The notes: generated from the sequence alone by a model not told the origin. Positions 45,206 to 54,544 are shown, counted from the stretch's first letter. The stretch: DNA of 64,000 nt from Pseudomonas vlassakiae (GCF_014269035.2 NZ_JABWRP020000005.1:1-64000); one strand, 5' to 3'. Numbers and translations: made by a program.

Positions 45206-46210
45206 ATGACTGATCTACCGATCGAAGGGTTCACGACCCCCAATGAAAACATGGCGATGGTCCTGCTGGTCGATGACCAGGCGATGATCGGTGAAGCGGT
45301 GCGTCGTGGCCTGGCAGTGGAAGAGAACATCGATTTTCACTTCTGCGCCGACCCGCATCAGGCGGTAGCCCAGGCCGTGCGCATCAAGCCCACGGTGATC
45401 CTTCAGGACCTGATCATGCCCGGCCTGGACGGCCTGACCCTGGTGCGCGAGTACCGCAACAACCCGGCCACCCGGGACATCCCGATCATCGTCCTGTCGA
45501 CCAAGGAAGACCCGCTGGTCAAGAGCGCCGCCTTCGCCGCCGGTGCCAACGATTATCTGGTCAAGCTGCCAGACAACATCGAGCTGGTGGCGCGCATCCG
45601 CTACCACTCGCGCTCCTACCTGACCCTGCTGCAACGCGACGAGGCCTACCGCGCCTTGCGGGTCAGCCAGCAGCAGCTGCTCGACACCAACCTGATGCTG
45701 CAGCGGCTGATGAATTCCGACGGCCTGACCGGGCTGTCCAACCGCCGCCACTTCGACGAATACCTGGAGCTGGAATGGCGCCGGGCCATGCGCGAGCAGC
45801 AGCAATTGTCGTTGCTGATGATCGATGTCGATTACTTCAAGGTGTTCAACGACAGCTTCGGTCACCTGGCCGGCGACGAAGCGCTGCGCCAGGTCGCCGA
45901 GGCCATTCGCGGCTCCTGCTCGCGGCCAACCGACCTGCCGGCGCGCTACGGCGGCGAGGAGTTCGCCCTGGTGTTGCCCAACACCTCGCCGGGCGGTGCA
46001 CGCCTGATCGCCGAAAAGCTGCGCCAGACCGTGCTTGGCCTGAACATTGCGCACAGTGTGCCGACGGCAGACTCGCTGCTGACCGTGAGCATCGGCCTGG
46101 CGACCCAGACACCGGCCATTGGCAGCCATTGGCGGCAGCTGATTTCGGCAGCGGACAAGGGGCTGTACCAGGCCAAGAACAACGGGCGCAACCAGCTCGG
46201 CATTGCCTGA
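45206..46210 (+). CDS. wspR: Diguanylate cyclase response regulator WspR
   Basis: The 334-residue output protein has a receiver (Asp68 in [12 protein letters not shown], Thr99, Lys120), a coiled-coil linker (about 140-170) and a GGDEF domain with GGEEF at 249-253 and an inhibitory I-site RPTD at 240-243. When phosphorylated it makes c-di-GMP. A 51-bp gap separates it from wspF, unlike the overlaps among the earlier genes, and holds a TATAGAAT box (45162-45169), so it may have extra transcription of its own. Confidence 0.96.
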   Translation: MTDLPIEGFTTPNENMAMVLLVDDQAMIGEAVRRGLAVEENIDFHFCADPHQAVAQAVRIKPTVILQDLIMPGLDGLTLVREYRNNPATRDIPIIVLSTKEDPLVKSAAFAAGANDYLVKLPDNIELVARIRYHSRSYLTLLQRDEAYRALRVSQQQLLDTNLMLQRLMNSDGLTGLSNRRHFDEYLELEWRRAMREQQQLSLLMIDVDYFKVFNDSFGHLAGDEALRQVAEAIRGSCSRPTDLPARYGGEEFALVLPNTSPGGARLIAEKLRQTVLGLNIAHSVPTADSLLTVSIGLATQTPAIGSHWRQLISAADKGLYQAKNNGRNQLGIA

Positions 46211-46302
46211 CGCCGATGCGGCTGCCCAACGGGCTGCCGCCGCTCTTTGGATGGGTTATACTCGCGGGCTTTTCACCGAATTCGCACGAGAGCCAGCCGC
46301 CC

Positions 46303-47398
46303 ATGGAAATCCAACCGATCCTGAACACCATCAAGGACCTCACCGAGCGTTCCCTGTCCATTCGGGGGTATCTTTGACTACGATCACAAGCATGACCGCC
46401 TGATCGAAGTCAACCGCGAGCTGGAAGACGCTGCCGTCTGGAACAAGCCCGAGTACGCCCAGGCGCTGGGCCGCGAGCGTGCCATGCTGGCGCAGGTCGT
46501 CGAGACCCTGGACAAGCTGTCCAATGGCCTGGCCGACTGCAAGGACCTGCTCGACATGGCTGTCGAGGAAGGTGATGAAGGCGCCGTCAGCGACGTCGAG
46601 ACCGAGCTGCAGGCCCTGGAAGAGTCCCTCGCCCAGCTTGAGTTCCGTCGCATGTTCAGCGGCGAGATGGACATGAACAACGCCTACCTGGACATCCAGG
46701 CCGGCTCCGGCGGCACCGAGGCGCAGGACTGGGCCAACATCCTGCTGCGCATGTACCTGCGCTGGGCCGACAAGCGTGGCTTCGACGCCACCATCATCGA
46801 GCTGTCCGAAGGTGAAGTCGCCGGCATCAAGGGCGCCACCGTGCACATCAAGGGCGAGTACGCCTTCGGCTGGCTGCGCACCGAGATCGGCGTGCACCGC
46901 CTGGTGCGCAAGAGCCCGTTCGACTCCGGCGCGCGTCGCCATACCTCGTTCTCGGCGGTGTTCGTGTCCCCCGAGATCGACGACAAGGTCGAGATCGAGA
47001 TCAACCCGTCCGACCTGCGCATCGACACCTACCGCTCCTCCGGTGCTGGTGGTCAGCACGTCAACACCACTGACTCGGCGGTGCGTATCACCCACGTACC
47101 GACCAACACCGTGGTGGCTTGCCAGAACGAACGTTCCCAGCACGCCAACAAGGACACCGCCATGAAAATGCTGCGGGCCAAGTTGTACGAGCTGGAAATG
47201 CAGAAGCGCAACGCCGCTTCGCAGGCGCTGGAAGACAGCAAGTCGGACATCGGCTGGGGCCACCAGATCCGCTCCTACGTGCTGGATGACTCGCGCATCA
47301 AGGACCTGCGTACCGGCGTCGAGCGCAGCGACTGCCAGAAGGTCCTGGATGGCGACCTCGACCAGTATCTGGAAGCGAGCCTCAAGCAGGGGCTGTAA
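46303..47398 (+). CDS. prfB: Peptide chain release factor 2 (programmed +1 frameshift)
   Basis: RF2 recognises UGA and UAA stops. The gene is split between two frames: codons 1-24 run from ATG 46303 to an in-frame TGA at 46375, and the rest continues in the +1 frame from GAC at 46376, giving 364 residues. The stop-recognition tripeptide SPF is at 204-206 and the GGQ motif at 249-251 (in [16 protein letters not shown]). A TATACT box lies at 46257-46262 upstream. lysS follows after 93 bp. Confidence 0.97.
46363..46378 (+). promoter_or_regulatory. RF2 autoregulatory frameshift site
   Basis: The classical element is present: a Shine-Dalgarno-like GGGGG run, TAT, then the slip codon CTT followed by TGA and C. 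When RF2 is scarce the ribosome slips +1 on CTTT and makes full-length protein. The stop-codon context (TGAC) is the poor terminator seen in other prfB genes. Confidence 0.95.
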
Positions 47399-47491
47399 GC
47401 CGTACACCACCGCCGCGCTGCCTGGCCACTTGCCGGTAGCGCGTGCCCTGCCCGGAAAGGGCAACGAATACCTGATGGAAAGAATGACGAC

Positions 47492-48994
47492 ATGAGCGAC
47501 CTGAAGACCGAATCGCAAGACCTGCAACAGGAAGAAAACGCCCTGATCGCCCTGCGCAAGGAAAAACTTGCCGCCGAGCGTGCCAAGGGCAATGCCTTCC
47601 CCAACGACTTCCGCCGCGACAGCTACTGCAACGACCTGCAGAAGCAGTACGCGGACAAGACCAAGGAAGAGCTGGAAGCAGCCGCGATCCCGGTCAAGGT
47701 TGCCGGTCGCATCATGCTCAACCGTGGCTCGTTCATGGTCATCCAGGACATGACTGGCCGCATCCAGGTCTACGTCAACCGCAAGACCCTGCCGGAAGAA
47801 ACCCTGGCCGCCGTCAAGACCTGGGACCTGGGCGACATCATCAGCGCCGAAGGCACCCTGGCCCGTTCCGGCAAGGGCGACCTGTACGTCGAGATGACCC
47901 AGGTGCGCCTGCTGACCAAGTCGCTGCGCCCGCTGCCGGACAAGCACCACGGGCTGACCGACACCGAGCAGCGCTATCGCCAGCGTTACGTCGACCTGAT
48001 GGTCAACGAAGAAACCCGCCACACCTTCCGGGTGCGTTCGCAGGTGATCTCGCATATCCGCAAGTTCCTCATCGAGCGCGACTTCCTCGAAGTCGAGACG
48101 CCGATGCTGCAGACCATCCCGGGTGGTGCAGCGGCCAAGCCGTTCGAAACCCACCACAACGCCCTGGACATGGCCATGTTCCTGCGTATCGCGCCGGAGC
48201 TGTACCTCAAGCGCCTGGTGGTTGGCGGCTTCGAGAAAGTGTTCGAGATCAACCGCAACTTCCGTAACGAAGGCGTTTCGACTCGTCACAACCCTGAATT
48301 CACCATGCTCGAGTTCTACCAGGCCTACGCCGACTACCGCGACAACATGGACCTCACCGAGGAACTGTTCCGCGAGCTGGCGCAACTGGTGCTGGGCACC
48401 ACCGACGTGCCATACGGCGACAAGGTGTTCCACTTCGGCGAGCCGTTTGCTCGCCTGTCGGTATTCGACTCGATCCTCAAGTACAACCCCGAGCTGACCG
48501 CTGCCGACCTGCAGGATGTCGACCGTGCCCGCGACATCGCCAAGAAGGCCGGCGCCAAGGTGCTGGGCCACGAAGGCCTGGGCAAGCTGCAGGTGATGAT
48601 TTTCGAGGAGCTGGTCGAGCACAAGCTGGAGCAGCCGCACTTCATCACCGAGTACCCGTTCGAAGTGTCGCCACTGGCCCGCCGCAATGACGACAACCCG
48701 GCCGTGACCGACCGCTTCGAGCTGTTCATCGGCGGCCGCGAAATCGCCAACGCCTACTCCGAGCTCAACGATGCCGAAGACCAGGCCGAGCGCTTCCTGG
48801 CCCAGGTGGCAGAAAAGGACGCCGGTGACGATGAAGCCATGCACTACGACGCCGACTTCGTTCGCGCCCTGGAGTACGGCATGCCACCGACTGCCGGTGA
48901 AGGCATCGGTATCGACCGCCTGGTGATGCTGCTGACCAACTCGCCGTCGATTCGCGACGTGATCCTGTTCCCGCACATGCGCCCACAGGCTTGA
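47492..48994 (+). CDS. lysS: Lysyl-tRNA synthetase, class II
   Basis: The 500-residue enzyme has an N-terminal OB-fold anticodon-binding domain ([20 protein letters not shown]) and the class II catalytic core: motif 1 around [16 protein letters not shown], motif 2 [20 protein letters not shown], and motif 3 [17 protein letters not shown] standard terminator follows the stop. Confidence 0.98.
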   Translation: MSDLKTESQDLQQEENALIALRKEKLAAERAKGNAFPNDFRRDSYCNDLQKQYADKTKEELEAAAIPVKVAGRIMLNRGSFMVIQDMTGRIQVYVNRKTLPEETLAAVKTWDLGDIISAEGTLARSGKGDLYVEMTQVRLLTKSLRPLPDKHHGLTDTEQRYRQRYVDLMVNEETRHTFRVRSQVISHIRKFLIERDFLEVETPMLQTIPGGAAAKPFETHHNALDMAMFLRIAPELYLKRLVVGGFEKVFEINRNFRNEGVSTRHNPEFTMLEFYQAYADYRDNMDLTEELFRELAQLVLGTTDVPYGDKVFHFGEPFARLSVFDSILKYNPELTAADLQDVDRARDIAKKAGAKVLGHEGLGKLQVMIFEELVEHKLEQPHFITEYPFEVSPLARRNDDNPAVTDRFELFIGGREIANAYSELNDAEDQAERFLAQVAEKDAGDDEAMHYDADFVRALEYGMPPTAGEGIGIDRLVMLLTNSPSIRDVILFPHMRPQA

Positions 48995-49005
48995 GTGAAC
49001 TGAAC

Positions 49006-49030
49006 AAGCCGCCTTTCGGGGCGGCTTTTT
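49006..49030 (+). terminator. Rho-independent terminator after lysS
   Basis: AAGCCGCC and GGCGGCTT form an 8-bp stem with a 6-base loop, followed by a T5 tract, 11 bp past the lysS stop. Confidence 0.9.
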
Positions 49031-49052
49031 CATGCCTGAAGCTTTATGTTGT

Positions 49053-49140
49053 CTGTACCGGCCCTATCGCGGCTGAAGCCGCTCCTCCAGGTATCTGTGG
49101 TCCTGTAGGAGCGGCTTCAGCCGCGATAGGGCCGGTACAG
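49053..49140. repeat. REP pair (REPIN) between lysS and the TetR gene
   Basis: Two 39-bp arms (49053-49091 and 49102-49140) are inverted copies with a single mismatch, separated by 10 bp. Each holds the GCGGCT...AGCCGC core of P. putida REP sequences. Confidence 0.9.
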
Positions 49141-49173
49141 GCAGCAGATGACTCGAACCATGAGGTAACCACT

Positions 49174-49890
49174 GTGACACCCGCAATGGCCCAACAAGGC
49201 GCCGCCGGCATCGCCACCGCCGTCGCCGAAAGCGTGCAGTACCAGGGTCGCAAGACCGCCCGTCAAGGCAGCGAACAGCGCCGCCAGCTGATCCTCGACG
49301 CCGCCATGCGCATCGTCGTGCGCGATGGCGTGCGAGGCGTGCGCCACCGTGCGGTGGCCGCCGAGGCGGGAGTGCCGCTATCGGCCACCACGTACTACTT
49401 CAAGGACATCGAAGACCTGCTCACCGACACCTTTGCCCAGTATGTCGAGCGCAGCGCCGCCTACATGGCCAAGCTCTGGGCCAACACCGAGGTGGTGCTG
49501 CGCCAGTTGCTCGCCCAGGGGGATGGCAGTGTGCAGTCGCGGGCGCGGCTGGCTGATGAAATCGCCCGCATGACCGTCGACTATGTGCAGCGTCAACTGC
49601 TCAGCCGCCGCGACTTCATGATGGCCGAGCAGGCCTTCCGCCAGGAGGCCTTGCTGTGCCCGCGCCTGGCGGAACTGGTGTGCGCGCACGAGCAGATCCT
49701 GCTGCACGGCGCCCGCCAGCTGCTGCAGGTGGTCGGCTCGCAGCAACCGGAACAGGACGCCCAAATGTTGACGGCGATTATCGAGCAGATGGAATATCAG
49801 GGCCTGCTCAAGGATGCCGATGCGCAAGCCGATGGGCAGATGCTCGCTATGCTTACCCGTTACCTGCACCTGGTGTTGGCCTCGGCCTGA
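49174..49890 (+). CDS. TetR family transcriptional regulator
   Basis: The 238-residue regulator has the TetR helix-turn-helix near its N-terminus (RRQLILDAAMRIVVRDGVRG, HRAVAAEAGVPLSATTYYF). The all-helical C-terminal ligand-binding domain is not informative about the effector. I chose GTG 49174 because GAGGT precedes it by seven bases; ATG 49186 is an alternative. Upstream frame to 48991 runs through the REPIN. Its nearest possible target is the lipoprotein gene 29 bp downstream or itself. Confidence 0.9.
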   Translation: MTPAMAQQGAAGIATAVAESVQYQGRKTARQGSEQRRQLILDAAMRIVVRDGVRGVRHRAVAAEAGVPLSATTYYFKDIEDLLTDTFAQYVERSAAYMAKLWANTEVVLRQLLAQGDGSVQSRARLADEIARMTVDYVQRQLLSRRDFMMAEQAFRQEALLCPRLAELVCAHEQILLHGARQLLQVVGSQQPEQDAQMLTAIIEQMEYQGLLKDADAQADGQMLAMLTRYLHLVLASA

Positions 49891-49919
49891 GCAGTGACCG
49901 AACTTTCAAGGAGAACCTG

Positions 49920-50468
49920 ATGAAAGCCTGGCGTGTGGTGTTGTTGACGTTGTCATTCCTCCTGCTGGGCGGTTGCCTTGTGAGCTTTCATGAGCCGCTG
50001 CCGAACAACCAGGCTGCACCCAAGGCCTTGCTCGGCAAGTGGAGCAGCAAGGATGCCTGGGGCGAGCCGCTGAAGCTGACCATCAGCCGCAGCGGCGGTG
50101 ATGCGTACAAGGCGGTGGCCACGGCCAAAGGCAAGGCGCCGGAGGAATACACCTTCACCGTCTCGCGCCACGGCAACCGCTGGTACTTGTCGGCTGGCGT
50201 GCCCAAGCGCCTGGGCGGCAACTTCCTGATTGGCGGTTTCGACATCATCGATGGCAAGGAACTGGTGGTCTATAACCTCGATGTCGAGCAAGTGCAGCAG
50301 GCGGTCGAGAAAAAGGAACTGAGCGGGCGCAGTACCCAGATTGCGCAAGACAGCGAGCAGGGCGTGCTGATCGACAGCCCGTCGCAACGCGTGCTGGCGT
50401 ACCTCGATGACCCGGCCAACTCCGACCTGTTCGTCGAAGTGGCGCGGTTCCAGCGCTCCGGCAAATGA
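49920..50468 (+). CDS. Putative lipoprotein of unknown function
   Basis: The 182-residue precursor has a signal peptide with lipobox LLGGC (Cys19), so it should be lipidated. The mature part is mostly beta-rich (KLTISRSGGDAYKAVATAKG, EYTFTVSRHGNRWYLSAG) with no family I recognise. AAGGAG precedes the ATG. It lies 29 bp after the TetR gene, and a REP sequence separates it from the DUF1704 gene. Confidence 0.8.
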   Translation: MKAWRVVLLTLSFLLLGGCLVSFHEPLPNNQAAPKALLGKWSSKDAWGEPLKLTISRSGGDAYKAVATAKGKAPEEYTFTVSRHGNRWYLSAGVPKRLGGNFLIGGFDIIDGKELVVYNLDVEQVQQAVEKKELSGRSTQIAQDSEQGVLIDSPSQRVLAYLDDPANSDLFVEVARFQRSGK

Positions 50469-50474
50469 CCGTGT

Positions 50475-50508
50475 CGGCTTCTTCGCGGCTGAAGCCGCGA
50501 AGAGGCCG
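50475..50508. repeat. REP palindrome between lipoprotein and DUF1704 genes
   Basis: A 34-bp imperfect palindrome with 16-bp arms and one mismatch, carrying the TTCGCGGCT/AGCCGCGAA core of the P. putida REP family. It lies 7 bp past the lipoprotein stop. Confidence 0.85.
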
Positions 50509-50541
50509 GTACCGGTATCTTGTTCTAGAAAGGAGTCCCCA

Positions 50542-51819
50542 GTGGACGAGTACCAGCAGACCATCCGCGCGCTGTCCGACCGCATCGTCGCGGCGCAGAC
50601 CCCGATCCGGGTCCTGGACGCCGTGAAATGGGACGACAATATCCGCCAGGGCTTCCTCAAGGCCAAGGGCAAGGAGCCGCCCGCCGTTGACCGCGAGTAC
50701 TACCTGGCGCGCCCGCTGGCATTCGACTCCAGCGCGGTAAAGGCCGAGTTCCAGGCCATCGAGCGCGACATCATCCGCCAGCTGGGCCAGTTCAACCCGG
50801 TCGGGCAGATCATGAAGCGCATGTGCCGCGAATACCGCATGGTCGTGCGCATGCTCGAAGCCCGCGGTACCGAAGACTTCGGGCTGATCTCGCAGGAACT
50901 GTATGGCGCGGCCTCCGACGCCTTCCACGCCGGTGACCCGACCCTGGCCGACCTGGGGCTGATGCTTTCGGACTACCTGAACAATATCGACGGGCGTGGC
51001 GACCTCAAGGACGAGCCGAAGAACCTGACTGCCAAGGAGGCCGTGGACATCCTCCAGCGCCGCCTGAACAAGGTGTTCGGCGAGGCCGAGGAGACCATCC
51101 GCGTGTTCGAGTCGGACGGTATCGTCGCCGATGCCGCAGCCGGTGCCGACTACATCAAGGTGCGCGCCGATGCCATGTTCAACAACCGTGACGTGCGTGC
51201 GCTGGAGGTGCATGAGGGCCTGGTGCACGTGGGGACCACCCTCAACGGTTTGAACCAGCCGATCTGCACCTTCCTGGCCAAGGGCCCGCCCTCGTCGACG
51301 GTGACCCAGGAAGGCCTGGCCATCCTCATGGAGGTGATTGCCTTCGCTTCCTACCCCAGCCGCCTGCGCAAGCTGACCAACCGCACCCGCGCCATCCACA
51401 TGGTCGAAGAGGGCGCCGACTTCCTGCAAGTGTTCGGATTCTTCCGCGAGCAGGGCTTCGAGATGGGACAGAGCTACAGCAACGCCAGCCGGGTGTTCCG
51501 GGGTTCGGTGCCCAATGGCCTGCCATTCACCAAGGACTTGTCCTACCTCAAGGGCTTCATCATGGTTTACAACTACATTCAGTTGGCCGTGAAGAAGGGC
51601 AAGCTCGAGCAGATACCGCTGCTGTTCTGTGGCAAGACCACCCTGGAAGACATGCGCACCTTGCGCCAGCTGGTCGAGGAAGGGCTGGTCGAGCCGCCCA
51701 AGTACTTGCCTGAGCAGTTCCGCGACCTCAACGCGCTGTCGGCCTGGATGTGCTTCTCCAACTTCCTCAACCATTTGAGCCTGGATCGCATTGAAGCCGA
51801 CTACGCGAACATTCTCTGA
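50542..51819 (+). CDS. DUF1704 'QEGLA motif' metallopeptidase-like protein
   Basis: The 425-residue protein has HEGLVH at 224-229 (an HExxxH zinc-peptidase motif) and QEGLA at 256-260, whose glutamate would be the third ligand. This is the pattern of DUF1704, annotated as 'flavohemoglobin expression-modulating QEGLA motif protein'. Eukaryotic members (MATCAP/TMCP) are tyrosine carboxypeptidases acting on tubulin, so a carboxypeptidase activity is a reasonable inference; the bacterial substrate is unknown. No signal peptide, so cytoplasmic. GTG start at 50542 with AAAGGAG upstream. The downstream hydrolase frame begins inside its 3' end. Confidence 0.85.
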   Translation: MDEYQQTIRALSDRIVAAQTPIRVLDAVKWDDNIRQGFLKAKGKEPPAVDREYYLARPLAFDSSAVKAEFQAIERDIIRQLGQFNPVGQIMKRMCREYRMVVRMLEARGTEDFGLISQELYGAASDAFHAGDPTLADLGLMLSDYLNNIDGRGDLKDEPKNLTAKEAVDILQRRLNKVFGEAEETIRVFESDGIVADAAAGADYIKVRADAMFNNRDVRALEVHEGLVHVGTTLNGLNQPICTFLAKGPPSSTVTQEGLAILMEVIAFASYPSRLRKLTNRTRAIHMVEEGADFLQVFGFFREQGFEMGQSYSNASRVFRGSVPNGLPFTKDLSYLKGFIMVYNYIQLAVKKGKLEQIPLLFCGKTTLEDMRTLRQLVEEGLVEPPKYLPEQFRDLNALSAWMCFSNFLNHLSLDRIEADYANIL

Positions 51820-52714
51820 GCGCTGCCGCCTGCTGGCACTGGGCATGCTCCTGCTGGGGCTGTGCGGCTGCAGCAGCCTGTTGTTCTACCCGGAACCCGG
51901 CGAACCGTTCACGCCGCAGCGGGCCAAGCTGGCGTACCGCGACATCAGCCTGACCACCGCCGATGGCCTGCGCCTTCACGGTTGGTGGCTGCCGGCCAAG
52001 GCGGGGGTGGCGGTCAAGGGCACGGTTCTGCATCTGCACGGCAACGGCGGTAATCTGTCCGGTCACCTTGGCGGCAGCTACTGGCTACCGGAGCAGGGCT
52101 ACCAGGTATTGATGATCGATTACCGTGGCTATGGCCTGTCCGAGGGCTCGCCAAGCTTGCCTGAGGTCTATCTGGACATCGACGCGGCGATGGCATGGTT
52201 GGCCCAGGCCCCCGAGGTCAAGGGCAAGCCGCTGGTACTGCTCGGCCAGAGCCTCGGCGGGGCGATGGCGATCCACTACCTGGCACAGCACCCGGAGCAG
52301 CGTCAGCGTTTCAGTGCCCTGGTGTTCGATGGTGTGCCGGCCAGTTACCGCGAGGTCGGTCGCTATGCCCTGAGTACCTCGTGGCTGACCTGGCCGCTGC
52401 AGGTGCCGCTGTCCTGGCTGGTACCGGACGGCGACAGTGCAATCCGTTCGATCGGGCAGCTAAGCAGCCCGCCAAAGCTGTTCTTCCACAGCATCGACGA
52501 CACCTTGGTGCCGATGGACAACGGCATCCGCCTGTACCAGCACACGCCAGCGCCGCGGGTGCTGCAACTGACCCGTGGCGGTCACGTGCAGACCTTCGCC
52601 GACCCGGTATGGCGCCAGGTGATGCTGCGCTTCCTCGATGACCCCAGCCATTTCAATGGCCTGCGGCGGCTTGCCGAAGTGCCCAACTATCCTGACGAGA
52701 AGAACACCCAATGA
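51791..52714 (+). CDS. Alpha/beta hydrolase, lipoprotein-type
   Basis: The 307-residue protein has an N-terminal signal sequence with a lipobox ending LCGC (Cys27). The alpha/beta hydrolase fold carries Ser154 in GQSLGG, an acid in HSIDDTLVP (Asp236/237) and His265 in RGGHVQTF. An oxyanion segment HGNGGN is near residue 83. It resembles BEM46/YfhR-like hydrolases; the substrate is unknown. The start is a TTG at 51791 overlapping the previous gene by 29 bp, chosen because it gives a proper basic n-region. ATG 51845 would leave almost no n-region. Confidence 0.82.
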   Translation: MKPTTRTFSERCRLLALGMLLLGLCGCSSLLFYPEPGEPFTPQRAKLAYRDISLTTADGLRLHGWWLPAKAGVAVKGTVLHLHGNGGNLSGHLGGSYWLPEQGYQVLMIDYRGYGLSEGSPSLPEVYLDIDAAMAWLAQAPEVKGKPLVLLGQSLGGAMAIHYLAQHPEQRQRFSALVFDGVPASYREVGRYALSTSWLTWPLQVPLSWLVPDGDSAIRSIGQLSSPPKLFFHSIDDTLVPMDNGIRLYQHTPAPRVLQLTRGGHVQTFADPVWRQVMLRFLDDPSHFNGLRRLAEVPNYPDEKNTQ

Positions 52715-53037
52715 GTGAAGAACGCAACGCCATCCCGCTGATCCTGACCGGTGTCGGCAGCATCATCGTGACGGTGGGAGCCCTCTGGTACTACGGCTAC
52801 CTGCATTTCGCCAAACCTGAGGATGCACTGCTGCTGCAGGACTTCACCATGCTCAAGACAATCCCTGGCGAGGATTACAAGGTCTCGCTGGACCCGGCAC
52901 CCCAGGTGGCCCAGTGCGTGGATGGCGTGCTGGTGCTGTTCGATACCGAGCAGAAAGGCCTGACCGGTGTGCTGGTGGACAACCGCAAGCGCGCGGTGCG
53001 CTGCATGGGGCAGGAAACGCCGCAGCAGGTGCAGTAA
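52711..53037 (+). CDS. Small single-pass membrane protein of unknown function
   Basis: The 108-residue protein has one hydrophobic helix (about residues 9-28, PLILTGVGSIIVTVGALWYY) and a soluble tail with two cysteines (Cys69 and one near 98) that could pair in the periplasm. I do not recognise the family. It overlaps the hydrolase stop by 4 bp (ATGA), so the two are probably translated together. Confidence 0.7.
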   Translation: MSEERNAIPLILTGVGSIIVTVGALWYYGYLHFAKPEDALLLQDFTMLKTIPGEDYKVSLDPAPQVAQCVDGVLVLFDTEQKGLTGVLVDNRKRAVRCMGQETPQQVQ

Positions 53038-53119
53038 GGGATCGACGTGGTTTTTATGGCGCCTGCGACATCGAGCGCCGCCTCATCTCTAGAGGCATGA
53101 GACAAAACGCCCAAAGAAA

Positions 53120-53145
53120 AAGCCCCGCATTGATCACGGGGCTTT
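53120..53145. terminator. Bidirectional terminator between converging genes
   Basis: AAGCCCCG and CGGGGCTT form an 8-bp stem with a 9-base loop, flanked by an A-run on the left and T/C on the right. It sits between the plus-strand membrane protein gene and the minus-strand OmpA-like gene and can serve both. Confidence 0.8.
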
Positions 53146-53165
53146 CTCATTTCTGCCGGCCAGCC

Positions 53166-53957
53166 TTACTGCTGAATCTGGCTCACCGAACGCGGTGCCA
53201 CCGGCTGGTTGTCGTTGGAAATGGTCACTTCCACGCGACGGTTCTGCGCACGGCCCGAGTTGCTGCCGTTGTCCGCTACCGGGTATTCCTTGCCATAACC
53301 CTGGGCGACGATACGCGCAGGGTCGACACCTGCGCGTACCAGTGCAGCGCGCACGCTGGCGGCGCGGCGTTCGGACAGGCCCTGGTTGTAGCTGGCCGAG
53401 CCGACGCTGTCGGTGTAGCCCTCGACGATCACCTTGCGCTCCGGGTTTTCCTGAAGGAACTGGGCCAGCTTGGTGATGTTCGGGTAGGCGTTGCTCTTCA
53501 GGGTGGCCTTGTTGAAGTCGAACAGCACATCACCAAAGGTCACCAGAGTGCCGCGGTCGGTCTGCTTGGCGTTGAGGCTTTCCTGCAGCTTGGCGATCTG
53601 TGCGTCGCGGGCATCGAGCTTGGCCTGGGCGCGCTGGGCCGAGGCGTTCTTCAGCTCGTTCTCGGCGGTGCGCAGGGCGATGGTCTGCTTGGCCACCTCG
53701 ATCCGCTGGTTGGTCAGGTAGGCGAGCTGGTCGACCTTCTGGCTGTCTTCACGGTCCATGAAGGCCTTGTCGGACTTGTTCAGCCAGTCCTGGGCATCCT
53801 TGGTCTCGAGCGCGGCGACCTTGCTTGCCTGCGGGTCACTCTGCAGTGCAGAGAAGTTGGTGCGAGCCGACTCCAGGTTGGGGTTCGGGTCGTGGGAGCA
53901 GGCGGCAAGGCCGACGCTCAGTGCCAGCAGGGCGGGAATCATGACGTGGTTGCGCAT
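53166..53957 (-). CDS. lptF: OmpA-family outer membrane lipoprotein (LptF-like)
   Basis: The 263-residue precursor has lipobox LAAC (Cys20), then a helical DUF4398-like stretch (about 25-130) rich in Ala, Gln and Lys. A C-terminal OmpA peptidoglycan-binding domain follows (DFNKATLKSNAYPNITKLAQ, VEGYTDSVGSASYNQGLSERRA, NRRVEV). Gene order and domain layout match P. aeruginosa LptF (lipotoxin F), which is under AlgU control. I chose ATG 53957 because AAAGG lies nine bases upstream; ATG 53966 abuts that site. It is cotranscribed with the DUF4398 gene 50 bp upstream. Confidence 0.88.
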   Translation of the reverse strand: MRNHVMIPALLALSVGLAACSHDPNPNLESARTNFSALQSDPQASKVAALETKDAQDWLNKSDKAFMDREDSQKVDQLAYLTNQRIEVAKQTIALRTAENELKNASAQRAQAKLDARDAQIAKLQESLNAKQTDRGTLVTFGDVLFDFNKATLKSNAYPNITKLAQFLQENPERKVIVEGYTDSVGSASYNQGLSERRAASVRAALVRAGVDPARIVAQGYGKEYPVADNGSNSGRAQNRRVEVTISNDNQPVAPRSVSQIQQ

Positions 53958-54007
53958 AGTGTTCATCCTTTGATCAGTGGCGAAGGCTGGGGTTGGCGTG
54001 GCGGCGC

Positions 54008-54421
54008 TCATTCAGCGCTGCGCAGGCCTTCCTGACGTACGTCCTGAACGCCCTGGCGGGCATCCTGCACGGCCTTCTGGGCCTTGGCTGCCTGGGCCTT
54101 GCGCTCGGCGACGCGGGCATCCCATTCGGCCTGCTCGGCCAGGCGCTTGGCCTCATCGTACTTTTTATCGTGCATGGCGATTTCGGCTTGCTTGAACTTG
54201 TCCTGGGCCGATTTCATTTCCACGGCGGCGAACTCGGTGCCACCGGCACTGACGGCCGAATTGACCGCGGACTGGGTGACAGCGTACTGCTCGGTAGGCG
54301 GGTTGCCAGCACAGCCGGCCAGGACCAGGCTGCTGCCCAGGGCCAGCGCGGCCAGCTTCAATCCGCGCACGTGAGTAGATGAGAGTTTCGGGGTGCGGGT
54401 CTTGATGGTGGTCAGTTCCAT
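54008..54421 (-). CDS. DUF4398 domain lipoprotein
   Basis: The 137-residue precursor has lipobox LAGC (Cys37) after an unusually long basic n-region. A helical, probably coiled-coil mature part follows (FAAVEMKSAQDKFKQAEIAM, then Ala/Lys/Glu-rich repeats), as in DUF4398. Its helices resemble the N-terminal half of the downstream OmpA-like protein, which suggests the two pair or share an origin. The gap upstream (54422-54695) contains no gene but several motifs, described separately. Confidence 0.85.
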   Translation of the reverse strand: MELTTIKTRTPKLSSTHVRGLKLAALALGSSLVLAGCAGNPPTEQYAVTQSAVNSAVSAGGTEFAAVEMKSAQDKFKQAEIAMHDKKYDEAKRLAEQAEWDARVAERKAQAAKAQKAVQDARQGVQDVRQEGLRSAE

Positions 54422-54544
54422 TGGATCACTCCTGATTACGACGATGTCCGTAGCAGTCCATCGCTCAATCCCTGACAGTGCCTGCGCTTGCGCTCAACGA
54501 TGCACATGGCAGGAGTGCAGGGTTTTAGCGTGATGGCTATTGGC

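Noticed and set aside
48991..49173. N-terminal extension of the TetR regulator
   Set aside because: These codons read through the REPIN; the GTG at 49174 has GAGGT at proper spacing.
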